Source: Laetiporus sulphureus 93-53 (lineage: Eukaryota; Basidiomycota; Agaricomycetes; Polyporales; Laetiporaceae). Taken from it: 64,000 nucleotides of DNA. Location of the stretch: positions 456,345-520,344 of the forward strand of contig NW_024468518.1 of assembly GCF_001632365.1 (NCBI RefSeq), read 5' to 3'. Position 1 is the stretch's first letter; every line of letters begins with the position of its first letter. Positions 13,147-24,517 of this stretch are shown here, piece after piece. The notes below the pieces were generated by a model. That model was not told the DNA's origin, did no database searches, and saw nothing but the letters and a program-made list of their open reading frames with translations. The position numbers and the translations under genes are program-made.

Positions 13147-14376
13147 TTAGATTGAACTATCAAGCTTAGGACGCTTCTCCAATACGCTGTCGACGATGCC
13201 AAAGTCGAGCGCTTCTTCAGCTATTAAAAAGCAAATTGAACCTATCAGAACCGACGCATTCGCTCTAACGTAAGGCTTGAGAATATACCCACCGGTCATG
13301 AACGTATCTCGTTCAAGGGCCTTCTCTGTGACAGAAACGATCGGCTAAGCAAATGTATAGAAGGCTGACGAACTCATGCACGTACCGAAACGCTCCACGC
13401 CGTCTTCCACGCTCTCGCCGTCTTTACCACAGTGCCGTTGATAGACGTTGGTAAGCAAATTCCGAATACGGAGAATTTCCTTGGCATGGATCGCGATATC
13501 GGACGCCTGGCCAGAGGCGCCACCGGACGGCTCTGAGAACACAGAGGAATATAAGTCGCAGTCATGTCACGATTAAAGCACGGACAATCCGGTGAGTGCA
13601 GTGTAATGATGGTTCCATACGTACGGTGTATCATGATTGTAGAGTAAGGAAGTGCGTGGCGTTTGCCTTTCTCGCCCGCTGCTAGGAGAAGCGACCCCAT
13701 GGAGCAAGCCTGGCCGACACAGTACGTGTGTATAGGCGACGAGACGTACTATCGGAGATAGCATTTACACCATTCAGCATGCAGACGTCTCATTGTTGAA
13801 GTGGAATAATCGTACCTGCATCTACATCTGCATGAATCAGCGACAACTCGTCTCATCAGTCATGCGCCCTCGCTCACTGTGTCATATATCGCCAAGCCAG
13901 CTGTCACGCTCCCACCCGGAGAATTGATGTAGAGGTGAATAGGTTTTGAGGTTTCCTCGGCTTCAAGGAAGAGTAGTTGCGCGACAATCAAAGCGGAATC
14001 GGTATCCCTGATCTATAAATGGCGGAAATAAGACGTATCATTTGAAGTAACGATCAGCAAAGTCACGCTGTACTTACGGGCCCATAAAGCATGATTACTC
14101 TCTCCCGGAGCAACCGCGAGAAGATGTCATAGCTTCGTTCGCCTCTTCCCTAAAAAAGCGCATGAAGCGACCATGACCTATTCACAGATGTTTACGCACT
14201 GTCTGTTCAATAACGATTGGCACCAATGATGCACTTGATGGCGGTAATGAAGGCGGAGTTGACCAGTCTGCCGCAAGTGGATGAACATGGCGACGAAGGG
14301 TTACATTTCGCGTGAACCGTTTCGCCAACGTCAGAGACCGTGCGTGGGGTCGCAAGATCGTAGCTAGGCCAGACAT
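13147..14376 (-). CDS. CLPP: Mitochondrial ATP-dependent Clp protease proteolytic subunit
   Basis: This is the serine peptidase barrel that degrades unfolded matrix proteins with ClpX. Eight exons (14376-14200, 14149-14078, 14012-13878, 13821-13816, 13748-13625, 13532-13386, 13325-13293, 13220-13147) give 255 residues. The first ~45 residues are Arg-rich, fitting a mitochondrial targeting peptide. The core then follows the family closely: [29 protein letters not shown], the active Ser146 in GQACSMGS, His171 in TIMIHQPSGG and Asp227 in LERDTFMT, so the Ser-His-Asp triad is intact. Exon 4 is a 6-nt microexon coding the invariant Met-Gln of YDTMQ. The gene is transcribed divergently from Brl1, about 330 bp away. 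Confidence 0.95.
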
Positions 14377-14709
14377 ATTTTCAGTTGGATCTGTGGGCTC
14401 ACAGGGACGGCAGAGTCGTGTTCGTGGGCCACTGCTGAAACTTCGGAAGCCAAAAGCGAGGCGGCTTGAAGGCGGCCGGAAATTGAAAGGCCACGTCCAC
14501 GCTCACGTGACCCACGCGTTCATTGAACTGTGTTAGCGTTCGGGTTTGAAGTTGTGTTTATGAGTGGCTTTCAACTTCACTTTGGGTTGTGAGCTTTGAT
14601 GGCGTCCTGGCTTCCAGAGGCACTTTCACGATCCAGCCTTACTTTTGTCTCCAACAATTCCGACACCATGAGGCCTGCAGCACGAACCACGCGATCCAAG
14701 GAAACCCCC

Positions 14710-16174
14710 ATGGATTTCGAGTTCACCTCTCGACCGAGCAGCTTCACAAAGCCTGCGTGGGCCACAGGCGGTGAGGATCCCGGTACACCCCGAAAACGTG
14801 AGTGTTCTCAACTCTGGATGTATGTGGGATGTAGAGGACGACATTGCAACATGCCGAAAGACATGTAGAAGCCCGGAAGAAAATCGCACACTTGTCCTGG
14901 TTCTATGTAGGAGCTACAGCCTGAATTGCTAACGATTTGGTAGGGACTTTGGAAGAAGCCAATCCGCCCTCTCCCGTATTTCCACCGTCCTCTTCTGCTA
15001 CCCACTTCCCGACGTTCGTCGCCAATGCCAACGTACCTTTCCTCTTTCAAGAGCCGATGCCTCATACTCCACATCCCCCTGCATGGCAACCTCCGCCGAA
15101 CTTCTCGCCTGAGAAGGCATTTCCCCAACCGGAGCTAAAGGACGTCGACATGGTCGAAACCACTCCTCCGAAAGTGAGACTTTCATCCCCCGAGAGAGAC
15201 CCGGACAAGAGCTTTGTAGGAGAACGAGTAGTCGCAACGGGCGCAATGAGACGTGTCTTTAAGTCGCGCCAGAAGGCGAAACAGCGAAGTCGTTTGGGTT
15301 TAGCGGACCGGAGTGGCGATGAAGATCTCAGCGAGGACGACGATGAGGAGCACGGTGGGATTAGAGCCGCACCATTCTCACAAACTACTTCGAATCACTA
15401 CACGCTGAACATGCCTGGACCAGCCCATCCTCCGTCCAGTCTCCCTTACATCTTGCTGGGATACCTGCAATTCTTCTTCAACTTTTCTCTGATCCTCGTC
15501 TTCCTCTACCTGCTGGTTCAATTCATTCTCACGGTGCAGCGCGACGTCGAACAACGTATATCGGAGTATTCCATGGGTTCGTCGGCCTCTATTCTATTTC
15601 AGGCACGCTGATCAAGCAGCTTCTATTTGCAGACATCGTGCAGGAGATTGCGCAATGCACACTGCAATACAAGACTAACAAGTGTGCCTCAAACTCCATT
15701 CCCGCAATGACACACCAATGTGCTGTTTGGGAAACATGCATGAGCCGCGACCCCTCGAAGGTCGGCCGGGCGAAGGTCGGTGCCGAGCTGATTGCAGAAG
15801 TAGTGAATGGCTTCGTCGAGCCGATTACCTGGAAGACCCTGGCACGTCTTTCACTTTCATTCTTGCTCCCAGCGGTGTTCATTGTGAGAAACGTCTTATA
15901 GATCTTCACGCTGAGTTCCTTGGCCTTCCTTACCGTATTCATCAATGCTTTACTCTCACTATATCGGTCGAGAGTAGATCCTGCGGCACATATCCCTATC
16001 GCTCCCCACCACGCCACCCCCTCGTTTCCTTTGGCGCCGTACCCCCCTCCACATCAATACCTCTCCCCTCCGTCGGAATGGCCAAAACGGTGGCCCAAAA
16101 CAGTGGATGAGGATGTCCGGATTCCGACACGTAGACGGCGGCTTGAAGGCCGATTGTCGGAGAACGTCAAGTGA
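14710..16174 (+). CDS. BRL1: Brl1/Brr6-type nuclear envelope protein
   Basis: This is an integral protein of the nuclear envelope/ER needed for nuclear pore complex assembly and membrane lipid balance. Four exons (14710-14797, 14944-15576, 15633-15841, 15902-16174) encode 400 residues. The N-terminal half is disordered with acidic and basic patches. The conserved domain holds a first membrane helix (FSLILVFLYLLVQFIL), the Cys-rich lumenal loop with CTLQYKTNKC and QCAVWETC (the disulfide-forming Cys set) and EVVNGFVEPITWKTL, then a second membrane helix (FTLSSLAFLTVFINALL) followed by a YRSR end. The third intron starts with GC (15842-15901), and no GT donor keeps the frame. The ATG at 14710 gives the family-like MDFEFT start; in-frame ATGs at 14596 and 14599 are less likely. 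Confidence 0.93.
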
Positions 16175-19100
16175 TCCGATGCGCAAACATCATTCTCATG
16201 GAGTAGCTTTCAGTTGTGTTCTCGCCGCAGTCTTTTGCCTCTGTTGGAATTACATTTGGCTTACTCTCGCTGATCTCCTATATGACTTGTGGATCATTCT
16301 GAGCCAAGAACTGCTAAGCAGTGCGCATCGGGTACTTATATGTCCTCGAGCGGACGCGAATACCACGCTGGCGTAATCATCATTAATATGCCGTGCTATT
16401 GAGACAGATCATCAAACTGTACAACACGAGTCACTGCTGCTGCCTCATCGTCTCCTTTAGGTTTGTCCGAAATGCTAAGTCTCATGCCTCGTGAAGGTCT
16501 ATGTGAGACGCGTGCATTGGCTCGCACGCCGTCACCTATCTTGGGGTATGCTTTCCTCAGCGATGGTATCTTTAGACACTTGACTCCTCCCTGGGCACCG
16601 GATCATTCTCCTTCATGTCTTATTCATCACGGCAACTCAATTCGGCCACTGTCACGAACTCCACAGTGATCGCGAATCAGCACAGGGGGGCCTACACGCA
16701 TCATCTCACGCTACTGAACGCCATCAGTCCGGACATGTGGAGTGCGCAACTGCCCTGTGGATCCCACGACTATCTTAATCTCTGCCGGTGAGGGCGGAAC
16801 GCATGTCCGGATTTCTACTAGCGCGAGTCTGCTGCATGTGGATGGTATAGAATGAAAACCCCATTGCATTGCGACGCAGGTCCGGATGAGCGTACTCGGT
16901 GGACCTCTCGGAACTTCGGAACTCATCCTGTCCCGTCGTGTCCCGGGTGAGGCCGCGTGAGACTCCTATGTCCCTCGAGCGTGCTATGTCACTGAATGGC
17001 AGTGCCATTCTGATCCAGAATACTCTCATTCGGAATCTCACTGCGGCCCACTGTCAACAGGTCGAACAGACCTCCTGCCGTTCATGCCAACCCATCACAA
17101 GATCGGAATCGGACCGCTCCACGCTCGGACCGCAGAGAAGGTGTGGGACATTGTTCATCCGAGACATCCATAGCCTGTCAACGGCGATAACAATATTTGT
17201 TTCCAAGGGGGCCGCATCCGTTACACTGTATATGATTGACGCGGACACGAGGAACGTGGGACGCTCATTTTACGGCAAGCTGATTGCAGCTGAAGTGCTA
17301 TTCGGACACGGATACAATTAAGCAGCAACTGTGGAGCTCGGAATGCGATTTTCCCTCTTGCGTTTCCATGTAAGACTGATATCAGCGGAGATCGTCCTCG
17401 CCTCAACCTGTGCACTAACAGCTTCCTCTAGTATTCTCTAAATTTGTTTTCTTCACAAAGTGTCAGCCGGTCAACGGCCGGACCCTCAAGTCAACAGATG
17501 CGACATACAGGAATGCGGAAGGGAACTTGACCATCCCCATGGAACGTTGCTGCAAGTTCTGTGCTCTTCTGGTGCCTTGACCTACTCGTCGCCCAGAGCA
17601 ACCGAGCTACGCCTTCCGCGAGAACCGCCCGGACCTCAAGGTTGGACGTGTATAGACTTGTGTGAGTGCTTCGACAATTCTGGCCACGACAACGCATTTC
17701 GCACAGGTCCGGCATGGCTTGACAGTTGGGACAACGTGGTAAACGCGGGTCCTGTGCCGTTTTATTCAGCTTCACCCATCTTGCTGCGGTCACCTCCGCA
17801 GGTACGAATGACGCGAGCTTAATCCGACATGTCATCGACATCCCGTGCGATTCTTCCGATCTCGGAGAACTCGATTTAGCCTTTCGATGCGGTCCCATTG
17901 TACTGCGCCGATTGAGCGCTGCTTAGTGCGGGAGCGGGCACATATTACATCCGGGTGACATTAGAATCGAGTTTTCGGGCGATGGTTACAGGGCTCATGT
18001 CCGGACTGACGCATGTGGGATGCAGCGCTCGCCGAGTTCTGATGCATACGCTTGTTTGTCAGGAATACGGAACCTCGGTCTCATCGTGATGTGGCCGACC
18101 TTCAATTCCCTGTTCATCACGATATCATGAAGTTGATTTATTGAATCGCGATAACGATGTGTCCTTAGTACTCCAATATGTGGGTGAATCGCCGCCTGCC
18201 ATTCTACCTTTCCGCCGCATTAACTGTGCAGCGTTTAATAGGCTTATAATGCGTGTGGCGTACTCGACAAGTTTACAGCTACAACTCCCAAAGGTCCAGT
18301 ATTCATGGCAATCAACCCCGAGAATGATTGATATTTCAATCACGGCATAGCGCACTCAAATGGTGCGTTTGTCCGCTTTGTCATAGCTCAAATTTCCATC
18401 TATCCAGATATATATGTCATCCTCAATCAATCTTCCCTTCCTCATCAGCACGGAACAGGAATGGACTGCCATCTATCGAAAATATCTGGATATTGATGAA
18501 CTTCAATGACAGCGCCTCACATGATGGGGAAGCTCGTGGGGGCAATCGGTGGATGATAAATGCCGCAGGGACTCGCGTCTCTTCGGCGCACCGCTGGAGA
18601 TTACGCGAGATGGGAAATTGAAGATGGAAGGTGATCGCTGATGGACGCATGCAGTGCTTGCAATTGAATCGCAAACTTATCTCACTGGCTGATGAGGATA
18701 TTGATGGTCGGAGTATTCCACGTTTTGATTTGGCCAGGACAGTTGAGTTGTTTATTCCGTTCTATACGGTTCCTCTGCTAGTGATCAATCACGCACAGGA
18801 TCATGGACAGGCTATCAGGCGGTTGCGGCAGGATATACTCCTACGCAAATGGGGCTATGCGCATCGTATGGATACATGGAAGGTCTTTCTATTCAATCGT
18901 CTTTCCTGCTTCGTTGGAGTCGGGCGGTCGAAGGCCGCAATGATTGCCTTCGCCATGTTTTCGGTCCATCTCACGGCGGTTCACCTTAGCTCCGAACTCC
19001 GCGGGACGACGTCCCGTTCGTAATCTCCTACCTCCGGGAACACGCTGAGCTGCTTACATGTGTGATATATATACGTTAAGAAAACAGACGGTGTGCGCGC

Positions 19101-20745
19101 TCAAAACATTTTACGTAGTGGTCTGTCTCTCCAGACGTCCCTGTGACGCCGAGTCCGTTGTGGCCACCATGACATTGGTAGAAATGCACTCAAACTCTCT
19201 GGGGATACCGCCTGACTATCGATCGACCACAACCACAATGCTCCAAAGGAATGCTTCTTCAGTTTGAAATTCACAATTTCAACAGCTGGCACCGCGAGTC
19301 ATGCGTGTCATACTTGCATTCAGGCACAAATATTGGGAAGGTAATGTAGGGAAGTTGAATGTCGTCGAGCATCACACATGTTTCGTCATCCTAACTGCCG
19401 CAAGATTTAGCCGCATAATCTCTCCTGGAATTGTCCGCTCTGAAAACTGTACATGCGGCACAAGGTAACGTGGAGCAAGCCACGCTTGTACATTCCAGTG
19501 TCCAGCCCCAGTTAAAGAGCGGGTAATCTACTGATCCTACTGTCTTGAGTACATGCAGCTCTTCCTGTTATTGACAAGCTTCAGTTACAACATTGTCTAT
19601 GGGCATTTATTTCTGACCTAGGGATGCTTGTTCCGCTCTAGCGGTTGCGAGGAGGGGATTCAGTGACATCACGACCACGTGACCGCGTTTAAGTGCCTCG
19701 CTCATATCCCGAGTACAGCAGTATTCATCGCTGATGGTGGGCACAAATGTGGACAATAAAGCTAGCTGTATGACAACGCAGCGCGTCGGAAGGTTGTTTG
19801 GAGGCTCATTGTCATCCCGAAGCAGTCAGGACTCGGGAACACTGGCATCCTGGTCTGATCGTTTGGCAAGTTGGTAGTGAGGAGATCAAACTCGCCCCGA
19901 TACTACTGGGTAGCTTGTCCAACCACTTGGATACTTGCGCTTCGAAAGATATCTGTGTTTGTCTTTCGGAAGCTTGAGGCGGTGAAGACAAAAAGGCTGT
20001 ACAACTTGCACAGCCGGAGCTCTGACGAGTACTGGAACCTCGTCGATCGTCGTTTCTTTTTACAGCAAACCATTCATTGGGTGTTCCTGGCCTGCCAAAG
20101 TCCCATGTACAGCATCGCGTCCTGGGTGTTTCTGCGAATATAGCGGCATATATACAGATAATGCTCGTCAAAGCATGCTGCGAGGATCCTTACAAGACGA
20201 CCAGATATAGGAACGTTATGACCCGAATTGAGCGCCAAGTCATCTACGTAGGACGAGCCATCCTCAAGCTCCGTGGTTGCCTTCTCATGCATGCTCCGAA
20301 CTTGCCAACCATTGTGTCGTTTGACAGGTTCATTGTGCGAGCAACTGAGAAGGGTCCAGCAGTGCCACATCTGGGTCCGTATACGAGTATAGCCTGTAAG
20401 TGGCTCTGAGCCACAGCCATTATAAGCCTCAATACGCGTTCAATGGCCCCGATACGCCACTGAGACTGAACACCATTGCCACATATGTCCAGGGAGTTAC
20501 CATAGATGGGCAAAGAAGTTTCTAGGCCAGCGGCCGGCGTGGCCCTGCCTCGCTCTTTGTCTCCTCGGCCAGGTCACACAATTTCGCCGATTGGCATCGG
20601 CACGCACGTGTGGCTCGGGGCCACCTGTTCGTCTCGTCACATAAAGACACCCAGCCTGCACTGGACAGCCGCACCAACTCCCCTGCTTGCTATATCCCGC
20701 TGCGTTCTTGCATCCCATCGTCTCGGACGCTACACATACTCTCGC
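16175..20745. other. Gene-poor interval of 4.6 kb
   Basis: I found no coherent gene here. Frames of 60-140 codons occur on both strands without family features. Base composition looks ordinary, and I saw no LTR, transposase motif, tRNA or tandem array. It may be decayed transposon or gene relics beyond recognition by eye. Confidence 0.35.
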
Positions 20746-21402
20746 ATGACTGCATGCAACGTATCTAATATGCCTTGTGCACCACCATCATCAAAGAGGA
20801 ATGCCCGCCGCACGCAGCGTGCTAATCCACCACAACGTTCGGACAGCGATACCACATCCAGCGACCGTAGCAGCTCTGACCCATCCGAGATCAGCATATC
20901 CAGCGACGATTACGACAGCGCATCGTCGCGCGCGAGCGATTACCAGCCCCTTGACCTCGACGAGCCGATATCGTACACATTCCAGGTGCGTCGCCACCGC
21001 TCGCGCCTACACACTGCTAGACGCCACCGCTTGGCACGTTTACTGACGCGCGCATGCACCTCGGAACTTGCTCAGAATGGTGACCCGGTGTGGGTGCGAA
21101 CAGATGATGGAGAGTGGATACAAGGCATCATCTCGGGCTCGAGTACGCGCCGAGCATCGATACGTCAGGTCAGTACTTCCCAACTGTGCTAACGCAGCAT
21201 TACCGCCTATCTGAAACGTCTGCTCAATTTCAACACTCCATTGCCATCGCAGCTTGCTCGCGAGCGTGTACAGAAGGAGGGCGTGTTCTTTCCCGTTGCA
21301 TTCGGCCGCAGCTCTCGAAGATACTTCGCTCCCCTGAACGGTGACGTCAAGCCGGATAACGCTGAGGTGAGACGGCTCCTGTCGGAAGGCGGTTGGCTAT
21401 GA
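20746..21402 (+). CDS. Agaricomycete-expanded hypothetical protein (FAPLNGDVKPD family)
   Basis: Two exons (20746-21168 and 21274-21402, intron 105 nt) encode about 183 residues. The N-terminal part is basic and then Ser/Asp-rich. The middle has a PVWVRTDDGEWIQGIISG segment that looks like a small beta-barrel (Tudor/SH3-like) strand set. The C-terminus reads EGVFFPVAFG, RRYFAPLNGDVKPDN and VRRLLSEGGWL. From memory, this end signature recurs in a large lineage-specific family of short mushroom proteins of unknown function. The acceptor at 21272-21273 is chosen because it joins the two conserved halves in frame; an earlier AG at 21197 does not. A start at 20770 is also possible. Confidence 0.7.
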
Positions 21403-22720
21403 TGCTCCTGCGCGCTCATCTGTGCGGCCCTGTCTGGCATCTATTGATATGGCGGGGAGGTCTGCTCCAATCAGCCCATTGCAAGGACGAAGAAGAGAGC
21501 GCAAAATTAGTGAAGAATGGAACTGAAACACAAAGTTGTGTCTTACTGTACTCATACCCACACCATCCAAGGTTATTTGTGTGATTCTTCCAAAGTTTCT
21601 GTGATGGTATATATTTGCATTATTACTTGAACGTAAAGTGCGAATGGCCTGTCGTTTGCTCTAGTGTCGTTGGTATGCTTACAGCAAGTGCGGCGTTGAA
21701 ACTCGCTACTGTCCGCGATTGGACTCTGAGGACTACCACTGGCGCGGTGCGATATGCTTTTGTGGAGCCGGGCATGAAATTAAACGTCAGTTATATCATC
21801 GGTTTGCACTTACATCAGTTCCGCTTTGTGAATGAGCGCCTCAGCGGTGCCAAGAGACCACTGCGTGAAATCCTAGATTGTGCATCGTGTAATATGATGG
21901 CATTTTGCTTATTTCGCACATATTATGAGCGGAAGTCGCGTATATGTCAGGCTTTTGTGCATTTCCTTCTAATCTGCATATTTCGCATCCATTGTAGCCG
22001 GGTTACACACGTGTGGTTCCCGAGGTGCGTTAAGTATCCGAAAGGTCGAGGATATCATTACGGAAAGGTTTCCAGATAACACATGCACGAAATCATTATG
22101 GTGCAGGATCTCAGGGACTCTGGCTGCGCATATATTCCCCTTCACTGACTACAATCAGTCCATGCGCATATTGAGCCTTTGTTTCTTTCCCTCGTAGCTT
22201 GCCACTTCCATCTTTCTCTCCCACTCCTCCAGTGCCGTCCCAGGAAGTTAGAGACTTGTTATTCATGTAGGTGTTTTGACGGGCTTCCGCTCCTCCTCCG
22301 GCAGCAAGGGGGTCTCCTCGTCACTTTCGTGGTGAGTGACAGTCATAAGCGGAACGTTACACGGTACGAGGGAGAGCGAAAGGTAGTGCCTCAGGCGGAA
22401 ACCAACACGAACAACATGTGAAGAGAAGGACTCACCGTCGGGAGAGGGTGCCCGATGACTTTATATACGGCAAGCCGGATTTCTGTCAGAACCCGGAAGT
22501 CTGATCATGACTGGACATGATGTGCGCCGTTCCCAGGGGTCAACTGGCAGATCATCAACCACTGCAACCCTTACGTGCGTGGCTCTTCATCAGTAATGTC
22601 CGCGATCCTTCCTCCGTGACGTGCACTGTCAATGACATCGCGTGCATACACAGATACACTCATGGAATCAGCGAGGTCACACGGGTGAAGGACCGCAGGT
22701 GTGTGCTAAATTCTAATCAG
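21403..22720. other. Gene-poor interval of 1.3 kb
   Basis: I saw no gene, tRNA or repeat. The stretch leads into the P450 remnant and may include eroded upstream parts of that gene, but no P450 motif N-terminal to the ExxR region could be recognised. Confidence 0.35.
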
Positions 22721-23155
22721 TGGGATGGCACGTTTGGTCGACGTCATCATTAACGAGCCACTGCGCATGCATTCGACCTCTGGGATCGACCTCCTGCACG
22801 TAGTGCCTGAGGGCAGCATCACCGTCTGTGGGCAGTTCTTCCCCACGGGCACCATCTTGTCTGTGCTGACGTACACAGTTCACAGGGACAAAGAGGTGTG
22901 GAGGTATTCAGGAAGGTATTCAGGCCGGAGAGGCGGGGAGGGCATGACAAGAATGAGATGCAGAAGGCTTTCAACCCGTTCTCCCTTGGGCTGCGGTAGG
23001 TGTATTCCGATTATGCGCGACGACTTGAGTCTGAAACTTTGTTTACACAGGACGTATGTCAGCCGTAACCTGACAAGCCCAGAGCTGCTGCTCGTCATCA
23101 TCTCGTCCATCCTGCGCTGACACCACTTCATGCTGGAGGAACCCGAAAAGAAGGT
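22721..23155 (+). pseudogene. Cytochrome P450 C-terminal fragment, disrupted
   Basis: Recognisable pieces of the haem-binding third of a P450 monooxygenase occur in order. These are the K-helix ExxR (VDVIINEPLRMHST), VVPEGSITVCGQFFPTGT, TYTVHRDKEVW, a frame-shifted PERF-like segment near 22918-22935, FNPFSLG before an intron-like break at about 22996, and RNLTSPELLLVIISSILR then HHFMLEEPEKK. The frame changes at least once, a stop follows SSILR, and the haem-ligand position that should read CVGRNL reads YVSRNL, so the Cys is a Tyr. No N-terminal half is present. It is therefore a non-functional relic. Confidence 0.85.
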
Positions 23156-24010
23156 ATGTGCCGATTAATCTATCCACACTGATCTCTGACGGCATGTCTT
23201 GCGATTCATTCGAGACATGGGAAGGTTTCCTCCCCACGCCAGCGCAATGTAGAGTCGGCATGAAGCGGAGGACGGTGTGATCAGGATTACATTATTTGGC
23301 CGCATCCTCGAATTCCATCGTCTCTGTCACCATTACACCTGAAGATAAACTTTCGTGCTGTCCTTACTAAATGTCTGATGGGTCATTGTATACCAATGTA
23401 ATATGTATAATATGTTCATCATGCATGCCATCATACATGGCAACTGCAAGTGATTTGAATGATTTGTGGCCACCAGCAGGGGAACTGGTATATATGAAAA
23501 TATGGTAATTATATATTGAGCATATGCAGGGCTGTCAGAAAAATAGTCTCGGGATCTCCGTAGATTTCGCGCGTTGCAAAACATACGCGAAATGACGATG
23601 TAACGTGCTTGTAGTCAGTTCGACTTTGTATCATTCACATCAAATTGCACTTTGTGTGAAATTTGCGTGTGTTTTATTTGTAACTCACGTGAAATGCCCT
23701 TATTGCTACCATATTCCCACTTTTCGTGATCTGGGGTTTCATGCAGTGGACGGGGACTCACCGCAACATCAAGTTTCAATATCAAAATAGGTACCTTTGA
23801 TCGGCACCCACAAAGTGTTCAAGCATTCGACTTGACGTCACTCGGTTTGCCAGGTGGTATTATATGCTGTTCAGCTGAGGAGACTGCTGAGCAAGATGAA
23901 GCTATGCAGACAATGCATGCCATAGAGCAAGTGGTATGCGAGTAACCTGCTCGCGGGCTTCTTTCAAGGCTATGGCTGTGCACAGTGCAAGCAAAGACAA
24001 AGATGCGTTT

Positions 24011-24122
24011 CACTGGAGACATGGAGCCATTTTCCACCATGTAATATGCAACACAAATGGGAACTGGTATTTTACCTTTGTGAAAAGGATTCATCTCCAT
24101 CACAATTGGCATTGCATATTCC
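24011..24122 (+). repeat. Dispersed coding repeat, copy A
   Basis: About 110 bp, from CACTGGAGACATGGAG to GCATATTCC, match a stretch near 29226-29336 on the opposite strand at roughly 80-85% by eye, including a perfect TATTTTACCTTTGTGAAAAG core. In one frame both copies read ...WELVFYLCEKD / CELVFYLCEKD, which suggests descent from a multicopy protein-coding element rather than simple sequence. Copy A has lost the Cys residues seen in copy B. Confidence 0.6.
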
Positions 24123-24129
24123 AAATTTG

Positions 24130-24517
24130 GGACTTGACATACCATTATGGCAAATCAGTATTACATATTTTATTTATTTTGAGAGTACATAATCTTAAAC
24201 ACTGCACAAAGACTATGCCAGCATAGAGTATCCAAACACAAATTAGCTCATTGGCCCTCACACTGAAGCATATGGTGGTATATTTGCAGCAGAGCCATAT
24301 ACTCTGTGCATTATTTTATGGTTTCTCCCCAGGCATAGACAAAATAAGTCAACTCAGATTTGTGATGGTGACAAGTTAAGTTCCTATAATTCGCAAGAAG
24401 GAAAACTATACGCTACTACGCTTCCCACGATCTCGTGTGATGCTAGCGAATCCAATCCATCCTATGCGCGAAAGGGATCAGCACCAACGCCAACAGCAGT
24501 TGTGATGGAAAGACCTA
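24130..24517. other. AT-richer intergenic stretch
   Basis: This is the 3' flank of the minus-strand hypothetical gene ending at 24518 and is AT-richer than its surroundings. No gene or repeat was recognised apart from the dispersed repeat ending just upstream. Confidence 0.4.

Noticed and set aside
15881..15901. A GTGAGA donor giving a GT-AG intron in Brl1 instead of the GC donor
   Set aside because: It would leave an intron of about 20 nt, too short to splice, and would insert residues absent from the family between WKTL and IFTL.
18423..18674. A minus-strand frame with protein-like composition (KFINIQIFSIDGSPFLF)
   Set aside because: It has no start context, exon partner or family match, and its neighbourhood is full of similar short frames.
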